Source of the DNA: PALSA-607 sp963737705
Lineage (GTDB): Bacteria; Actinomycetota; Actinomycetes; Acidothermales; Acidothermaceae
Direction: 5' to 3'
Assembly (NCBI GenBank): GCA_963737705.1
Contig: CAVTTP010000005.1
Coordinates: 474,252-538,251 of the forward strand
DNA length: 64,000 bases
Program-made: the position numbers and the translations under genes
In this document: one piece after another, positions 60,001 to 64,000 of the stretch
Position numbering within the stretch: the first letter of the stretch is position 1
How the letters are laid out: every line of letters starts with the position of its first letter
The notes under the pieces: model-generated
What the model was told of the DNA's origin: nothing
The model's database searches: none
What the model saw: the letters and a program-made list of their open reading frames with translations, nothing else

Positions 60001-61509
60001 GTCATCGCTGGCAGCCCGCGAAGCGGCCGGACAACTGCGCTGCGCACCATTGTCGGCGGACTGGCTGCGTCAACGTCCATCCGCGATCTCCACATGTATG
60101 CCATTGATTGTGCTGGCGGATCGATGGCCGCGTTGTCCACGTTTCCGCACTGCGGCGCGACCATCTCAGCGCATGAGCACGAGCGAGTCAGACGGTTGCT
60201 CTCAGTATTGAAAGCCGAGTTGGTGGTCAGACAGGGAATTTTCGCAGCGGAAGGTTTCGGCTCACTCACCGAACAGCGGGCGCAGTCCGCAAGTCCACTA
60301 CCTCACATCGTGGTGCTCATCGATGGCTGGGAAGGATTTCTGTCGACCTTCGAAGAGGTCGATTCGGGCACCGTCGTCGACGCGAGCACGCGAGTGCTCC
60401 GCGAGGGCGCGTCTGTGGGGATCCACCTCGTCATCACCGCAGACCGCGCCGGGATCGTAGGTCGGCTCGCGTCCACTGTTGAGAACAGGTTGGTGCTCCG
60501 ACTGGCAGACCGAAGCGACTTCGCGCTCATCGGCGTGCAGGCCCGAGCCGTGCCCGTCGACATGCCGGCGGGCCGGGGCTTTTTCACCGACACGCTCACA
60601 GAAGCGCAGGTCTGCACGATCAGCGGCGATCCGGCCGGACCAGCGCAAATTGCGGCGCTTGCCGGCATCGCTGCCACCGCACGAACAAGAGACCAGGATG
60701 TGCCGCGATCGCTGTGGCCGCGTCGCGTCGACCCGCTCCCCTCGATTGTCACCACGGCTGAGATAAGTGCAGCTTGGGGCGCGAAGGCACCAGCCGTCGG
60801 TTCGGCGCACGTGACGCTCGGCGTCGGCGGCGACGAACTTGCAGCGGTGACGATCGACTTGCTCGAGTTCGGGCCCGGATTTCTGATCGCTGGTCCACCG
60901 CGGTCGGGCCGTAGCACTGCTCTAGCGACCGTCGCGGCGGGCCTCCGCGTCGCCGGCTGGAGAGTGGTGGCAGTGACGCCGCGCGATTCCGTGCTGCGCG
61001 ACTATGCCCACGAAACCTTCGATGCCACACAGTTCGGCATTGATTCGGCGTTCGACCGCGGCCTGGGCCGCCTCGCTGTGCTGGTCGACGACGCCGAGAT
61101 TGTGGCTGAATCCCCGGCGGCCGTAGTCCTCGATCGGCTCACGCGTACCGCACGCGACAGTGGTCACCTCGTGGTGATCGCGGGGACTACTGAGGAGTTG
61201 TCGGTCGGCTTTCGCGGATTCGTTGTCGATGTGCGCCGAGCACGGACCGGTCTCCTGCTCGCTCCGCGCGGCCCACTCGACGGTGAAGTTCTCGGCATAC
61301 GGCTACCCCGCGGGACCGGCGAAGCAACCCCCGTCGGACGCGGCCAGCTCGTAGTCCGTGGCGTCGCTACGCAGCTACAGGTCGCGCTGCCCACGCCAAC
61401 CGATCGCCTCGACCGTCAGCCCCAGACGGTGACCGACAGGGTGCCGAGCGACGCGCCGCCCTGGGAAACCGAGACGTTGACGACGCCGTCGGAAGCAGCA
61501 TTGAAGTAG
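57079..61509 (+). CDS. FHA-FtsK/SpoIIIE (EssC/EccC-like) ATPase
   Basis: A 1,476-residue protein. A ubiquitin-like N-terminal region (residues 1-100) precedes an FHA domain (SSVGRGHAAHIRVDDPSVSRRHAVL..DAGSTNG, about 119-164), a two-helix membrane anchor (about 243-290) and three FtsK/SpoIIIE-type ATPase domains. The first has a full P-loop GTTGSGKSELL (about 655) and VVDEFAAL; the second and third have AGSPRSGRTTA (about 977) and AGPPRSGRSTA (about 1271), where the Lys is Arg. This matches type VII secretion ATPases of the EssC kind. No WXG100 substrate, mycosin or EccD gene accompanies it. ATG 57079 is the likely start. The 3' end overlaps the convergent lipoprotein gene by 94 bases. Confidence 0.85.
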   Translation: MRTTVTVVTSVNGHREDVTIEAPAVAALDTIVNRLRDLVCVPPDVAATLGSATLGHRFDHGPDSGFDSSPFARGALRDGAIVTLGAQHAALENRTYLELRVVGGPSAGDIHPLAMGTSSVGRGHAAHIRVDDPSVSRRHAVLTVGTDGVTVADAGSTNGTTIDGVPLGSFPNPLRPGKRLRMGCSTLTVAVPDVIPMLVRPTANGQLSFNRPPRLDAPDPTAAKASVAFPTEPTVRERTRLPLITTIAPLIAGVALAAIMRRPEYLLFTMLSPLMMAGQWVSDRAGHRKATRTERARYDLALETASRAFENALSSESVDRRRRAPDAASLSRTASGPGAKLWERRRDDHDFLLVSLGSGSVLADLSVVRGGQQSLGPPRVHDVPVTVALTTVGVLGIAGPPGTRTALMRAIVGQLAVLHSPRDVALVVLTEPRPERIEEWSWVRWLPHLQPVGEANCRLLLGIDADSAAARVGELAALIDARRAAVAGVSPRAVVMIVDGARALRRTAALADVLARGPAVGVYAICLDDIAAHLPEECGAVAVVTDPADLAATLLLNVPGVLAAIDAIPDGTSIQWADCIARSLAPLRDDSPGRDDALPTTVRWLDIAGFGTNMTDDLVSRWQSGVDSTNALVGTGPDAAFVVDIARDGPHALIAGTTGSGKSELLQTLVASLACSNRPDELTFVLVDYKGGAAFGACAALPHTVGVVTDLDGRLVERALASLRAELKQREGALSAAGAPNLEVFRAGGGRLSRLIIVVDEFAALAEELPDFVGGLVGIAQRGRSLGVHLVLATQRPEGVVSADIRANANLRICLGVVRESESRDVIDADDAARISRSTPGRGYARTGHGELQVFQSGRVGGPPPSEADSDRIDVELSPIRSLCLPRPVPAPDHCARVAAPTDLEVIVSACRAAADRLGLETPSSPWLPPLPALIPIGASEVRRPLTAVLAVLDLPVAQKRQNYEIDLDELGHLVIAGSPRSGRTTALRTIVGGLAASTSIRDLHMYAIDCAGGSMAALSTFPHCGATISAHEHERVRRLLSVLKAELVVRQGIFAAEGFGSLTEQRAQSASPLPHIVVLIDGWEGFLSTFEEVDSGTVVDASTRVLREGASVGIHLVITADRAGIVGRLASTVENRLVLRLADRSDFALIGVQARAVPVDMPAGRGFFTDTLTEAQVCTISGDPAGPAQIAALAGIAATARTRDQDVPRSLWPRRVDPLPSIVTTAEISAAWGAKAPAVGSAHVTLGVGGDELAAVTIDLLEFGPGFLIAGPPRSGRSTALATVAAGLRVAGWRVVAVTPRDSVLRDYAHETFDATQFGIDSAFDRGLGRLAVLVDDAEIVAESPAAVVLDRLTRTARDSGHLVVIAGTTEELSVGFRGFVVDVRRARTGLLLAPRGPLDGEVLGIRLPRGTGEATPVGRGQLVVRGVATQLQVALPTPTDRLDRQPQTVTDRVPSDAPPWETETLTTPSEAALK

Positions 61510-61982
61510 CCGTTGAAGCCGGCGATGGGCGTGATGAACTGAGCCGAGGACGGAACAAGCGTGAACGTCACCGGCGTCCCAGCAGCTGCTTGCGGTACGT
61601 CCACCTTCAGGATGAAGCCGCGGTGCACCATCACCCGGAACCCGTCCTTGGTTGCGGGCGCCTCGACGTTGGACACCGGCGTCGCGCTCGATGCGGCGCT
61701 TGACGCCGAAGCCGACAGCGCCGCGCTCGCCGAAGCAAACGGAGTCGGCGACGCGAAGCCGCTCGACGCCGCGGCGCTAGACGCCGGCGCTGACGCGCCT
61801 GAGCTCACCGCACCAGACTCGAGAACCGACGATGTGGGAGCCGCAGTGGGTTTGGCTGACGTGCAGCCAGCCAGCAACGTGACCGAAGCCACAATGCCTG
61901 CGGCAACGCCAGCCGAGCGGGGGCCCAGCGCACGAGGTGCAGCGAGAGAGCGGCGCTTGGTCGGGGTGTCGTAGGAGCTCAT
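61416..61982 (-). CDS. Hypothetical lipoprotein
   Basis: A 188-residue lipoprotein: lipobox LLAGC (about 36-40), a Ser/Ala-rich linker of about 60 residues, then about 80 residues of a small beta domain (DGFRVMVHRGFILKVDVP, TPVTFTLVPSSAQFITPIAG). Unknown family. ATG 61982 is the start. Its last about 30 codons overlap the 3' end of the FHA-FtsK gene, and the beta domain there looks normal. The C-terminal tail of the FtsK protein is the less conserved-looking of the two. Confidence 0.75.
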   Translation of the reverse strand: MSSYDTPTKRRSLAAPRALGPRSAGVAAGIVASVTLLAGCTSAKPTAAPTSSVLESGAVSSGASAPASSAAASSGFASPTPFASASAALSASASSAASSATPVSNVEAPATKDGFRVMVHRGFILKVDVPQAAAGTPVTFTLVPSSAQFITPIAGFNGYFNAASDGVVNVSVSQGGASLGTLSVTVWG

Positions 61983-62029
61983 CGCTCCACCCTAACCCGG
62001 CCCTCCTTGCCAGCCGGGGCGCCGACGCG

Positions 62030-62512
62030 TCAGACGCGAGTGTCGGGATGGGTGTGCGCGCCGGGCGCGGACGACTCGATCCACGCCAGAAAGCCGGTGA
62101 GGGCCGCGTCACTCATGGCCAACTCGACGTCCAGCGAATCGCCTTGCCTCGTGATGATGTTGCAGCTCACGACCACAGCGCCGTGCGGCGCGGCCAGCAG
62201 CTCGGCGCCATGCGGATACCGGCGGCCGGAGATCACGATGCTGCGGCGCACGAACGTCCACCTCGGTTGGTAGCCGAGGCTGAGCAGCGGAAACCACTGG
62301 AGATCTTCGGGGGTGTACCGGGCGATGCCGGTGTGCCAGCCGCTGCTTTGCCACCAGCGGCGCGGGCGTGAACCAGCGAGACGCAAGCCGCAGTGCAGTG
62401 TCGCGCCACGGCGGCGCAGAAGTGAACGCCGCAACACCCAGGTGAACGCGAGGATGACGAACAGCAGCACGAACCAGCCGGCGCCATCGAGAAAGTCCGT
62501 CACGGCCCTCAT
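62030..62512 (-). CDS. DUF2550 membrane protein
   Basis: A 160-residue protein with one N-terminal membrane helix (GWFVLLFVILAFTWVLRRSLLRR) and a cytoplasmic domain with GWHTGIARYTPEDLQWFPLLSL. It matches the actinobacterial DUF2550 family, which is encoded directly after atpC in this phylum. The order here, atpD-atpC-DUF2550, is the usual one, with 24 bases between atpC and this gene. The function is unknown. ATG 62512 is the start. Confidence 0.9.
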   Translation of the reverse strand: MRAVTDFLDGAGWFVLLFVILAFTWVLRRSLLRRRGATLHCGLRLAGSRPRRWWQSSGWHTGIARYTPEDLQWFPLLSLGYQPRWTFVRRSIVISGRRYPHGAELLAAPHGAVVVSCNIITRQGDSLDVELAMSDAALTGFLAWIESSAPGAHTHPDTRV

Positions 62513-62536
62513 CGTCGGTGCCCCTGCCCGCGAACG

Positions 62537-62932
62537 TCAGACGGGCTGGCCGGCGGCCGCGAGTCGAGCTCGCGCCCGTGCAGCGGCCGACTCACTTGCG
62601 CCCTCATCGTCGCCGCCCCCAGCCGTAGCCCGCTCGAGTGCGGCACGTGCCCGGTCGACGTCGATCTCGTTCGACAGTTCGGCAATCTCGGTGAGGATCG
62701 TCACGACGTCGTTGCTGACCGACAGGAACCCACCGTGCGCGGCCGCCTCGATGCCGTCGCCGGCTTCGCCACCCGTGATCCGAACGGTGAAGCCCTCCGC
62801 GAGCACACCGAGCAGCGAGATGTGGCCCGGCAAGATGCCGAGTTCGCCGTCGAGCGTGCGCGCGACAACGAAGTTGGCCTCGCCCGACCACACCTTGCGC
62901 TCGGCTGAGACGAGCTCGACGGTCAACGGCAC
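62537..62932 (-). CDS. atpC: ATP synthase epsilon subunit
   Basis: A 131-residue F1 epsilon subunit. LTVELVSAERKVWSGEANFVVARTLDGELGILPGHISLLGVL is the N-terminal beta-sandwich with the family signature, and the C-terminal two-helix region (DRARAALERATAGG...AARARARLAAAG) is the inhibitory arm. It couples catalysis to rotation in the F-type ATP synthase. GTG 62932 is the start, with TGGAGA upstream, 16 bases after the atpD stop. C-terminal helix looks shorter and more Ala-rich than in E. coli. Confidence 0.96.
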   Translation of the reverse strand: MPLTVELVSAERKVWSGEANFVVARTLDGELGILPGHISLLGVLAEGFTVRITGGEAGDGIEAAAHGGFLSVSNDVVTILTEIAELSNEIDVDRARAALERATAGGGDDEGASESAAARARARLAAAGQPV

Positions 62933-62948
62933 GACAGGTCTCCAGTCA

Positions 62949-64000
62949 TCACTTGCCGGAGAGCCGCTCGGCATTGGCCTCGACATCGGTGATGCCACCG
63001 GCCATGAAGAACGCCTGCTCGGGCAGGTGGTCGAAGTCGCCATCGCACAGCTTGCGGAACGACTCGATCGTCTCGGCGAGCGGGACGAACGAACCCTTCT
63101 GCCCGGTGAACGCCTCGGCGACGAACATGTTCTGCGACAGGAAGCGCTCGATGCGCCGCGCACGACCGACAAGAACCTTGTCCTCTTCACCGAGTTCGTC
63201 GATGCCGAGGATCGCGATGATGTCCTGCAGGTCCTTGTAGCGCTGCAGGATCTGCTTGACCCGGTTCGCGACGTTGAAGTGCTCCTCGCCGATGTACTGC
63301 GGGTCGAGAATGCGCGACGTCGAGTCGAGCGGGTCGACAGCGGGGTAGATGCCCTTCTCCGAAATCGGCCGCGAGAGCACGGTCGTCGCGTCGAGGTGCG
63401 CGAACGTTGTGTGCGGGGCGGGGTCGGTGATGTCGTCAGCGGGCACGTAAATCGCCTGCAGCGAGGTGATCGAGTGACCGCGGGTCGACGTGATGCGCTC
63501 CTGCAAAACGCCCATCTCGTCCGCCAGCGTCGGCTGGTAACCGACGGCGGACGGCATGCGGCCGAGCAGCGTCGACACCTCAGAACCGGCCTGCGTGAAC
63601 CGGAAGATGTTGTCGATGAAGAGCAGCACGTCTTGGTTCTGCACGTCGCGGAAGTACTCCGCCATCGTGAGCGCCGCGAGCGCAACGCGAAGACGGGTGC
63701 CCGGCGGCTCGTCCATCTGACCGAACACGAGCGCGGTGTCCTTGATGACGCCCGACTCGGTCATTTCCAAGAACAGGTCGTTGCCCTCACGGGTGCGCTC
63801 GCCGACGCCGGCGAACACCGAGACACCGCCGAAGTTCTTGGCGACGCGGGTGATCATCTCCTGGATCAGCACGGTCTTACCGACACCGGCACCACCGAAC
63901 AAACCGATCTTGCCGCCTCGCACGTAAGGCGTGAGCAAGTCGATGACCTTGATGCCCGTCTCGAACATCTCGGTCTTGCTCTCGAGCTGGTCGAAGGGCG
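62949..64000 (-). CDS. atpD: ATP synthase beta subunit (5' part outside the window)
   Basis: The 3' 350 codons of atpD; the gene continues past the right edge. Walker A GGAGVGKTVLIQEM, GERTREGNDLFLEM and the Walker B-containing ALVFGQMDEPPGTRLRVALAALTMAEYF and DVLLFIDNIFRFTQAGSEVS are intact, followed by LADEMGVLQERITSTRGHSITS. It forms the catalytic sites of F1. Stop at 62949; downstream are atpC and DUF2550. Upstream genes (atpG, atpA) are expected outside the window. Confidence 0.98.
   Translation of the reverse strand, partial: PFDQLESKTEMFETGIKVIDLLTPYVRGGKIGLFGGAGVGKTVLIQEMITRVAKNFGGVSVFAGVGERTREGNDLFLEMTESGVIKDTALVFGQMDEPPGTRLRVALAALTMAEYFRDVQNQDVLLFIDNIFRFTQAGSEVSTLLGRMPSAVGYQPTLADEMGVLQERITSTRGHSITSLQAIYVPADDITDPAPHTTFAHLDATTVLSRPISEKGIYPAVDPLDSTSRILDPQYIGEEHFNVANRVKQILQRYKDLQDIIAILGIDELGEEDKVLVGRARRIERFLSQNMFVAEAFTGQKGSFVPLAETIESFRKLCDGDFDHLPEQAFFMAGGITDVEANAERLSGK

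Noticed and set aside
1..64000. Insertion sequence or prophage
   Set aside because: No transposase, integrase, terminal repeats or phage structural genes were seen, and the codon style is even across the window.

Overview
The window is a 64-kb piece of a high-GC actinobacterial chromosome. Supporting signs are frequent GTG starts and 4-bp gene overlaps, the atpD-atpC-DUF2550 order, prfB/ftsE/ftsX/smpB/ssrA in one neighbourhood, a compact Tad pilus locus with a DUF4244-type pilin, and a tmRNA tag ending in ADFALAA. The style suggests the Frankiales/Jatrophihabitans part of the Actinobacteria, but that placement is only an impression. Two ends are cut: nothing but a hairpin lies before the first gene, and atpD runs off the right edge.

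Layout. 0-5 kb (minus): an amino acid/amine permease, a class I amidotransferase of the gamma-glutamyl-GABA hydrolase type, and a HelD/HelR-like RNA polymerase-recycling ATPase. 5-7.5 kb (plus): an ABC exporter pair and a small membrane protein. 7.5-18.5 kb: a sugar catabolic locus, with eight minus-strand genes in one tight operon (four Gfo/Idh/MocA oxidoreductases, a solute-binding lipoprotein, two permeases, a GH42 glycosidase) divergent from a LacI regulator; palindromic operators lie between them. 18.5-25 kb: an M50 protease, metX-metY, and a secreted metzincin carrying cell-wall-binding repeats.

24.7-34.9 kb is an accessory, regulator-rich stretch: MarR-MFS, a P-loop kinase, two VOC proteins, an AraC regulator, a protein with a diadenylate cyclase-like catalytic domain, MFS, SRPBCC-ArsR, MFS, UspA and MarR. 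Several palindromic operators can be read directly. 35-38 kb holds a secreted phosphoesterase and a frameshifted lipoprotein. 37.7-44.6 kb is conserved core: ssrA, smpB, a CtpA-like protease, ftsX, ftsE and prfB. Between ftsE and prfB sit an LPFTG surface protein and a small zinc-ribbon membrane protein.

44.7-61.5 kb is largely about the cell surface: a lipoprotein lipase, a 998-residue repeat protein with three wall-binding repeats, a seven-gene Tad pilus operon, a frameshifted membrane-GAF-GGDEF-EAL protein, and a 1,476-residue FHA-FtsK/EssC-like ATPase. The right end is a lipoprotein, DUF2550, atpC and partial atpD.

The points most worth attention are the diadenylate cyclase-like protein with a variable N-terminal region next to an AraC gene and a 17-bp tandem repeat; the four-oxidoreductase glycoside operon; two unrelated convergent gene pairs that overlap by about 100 bases; two apparent frameshifts; and a set of operators placed within or beside promoters.
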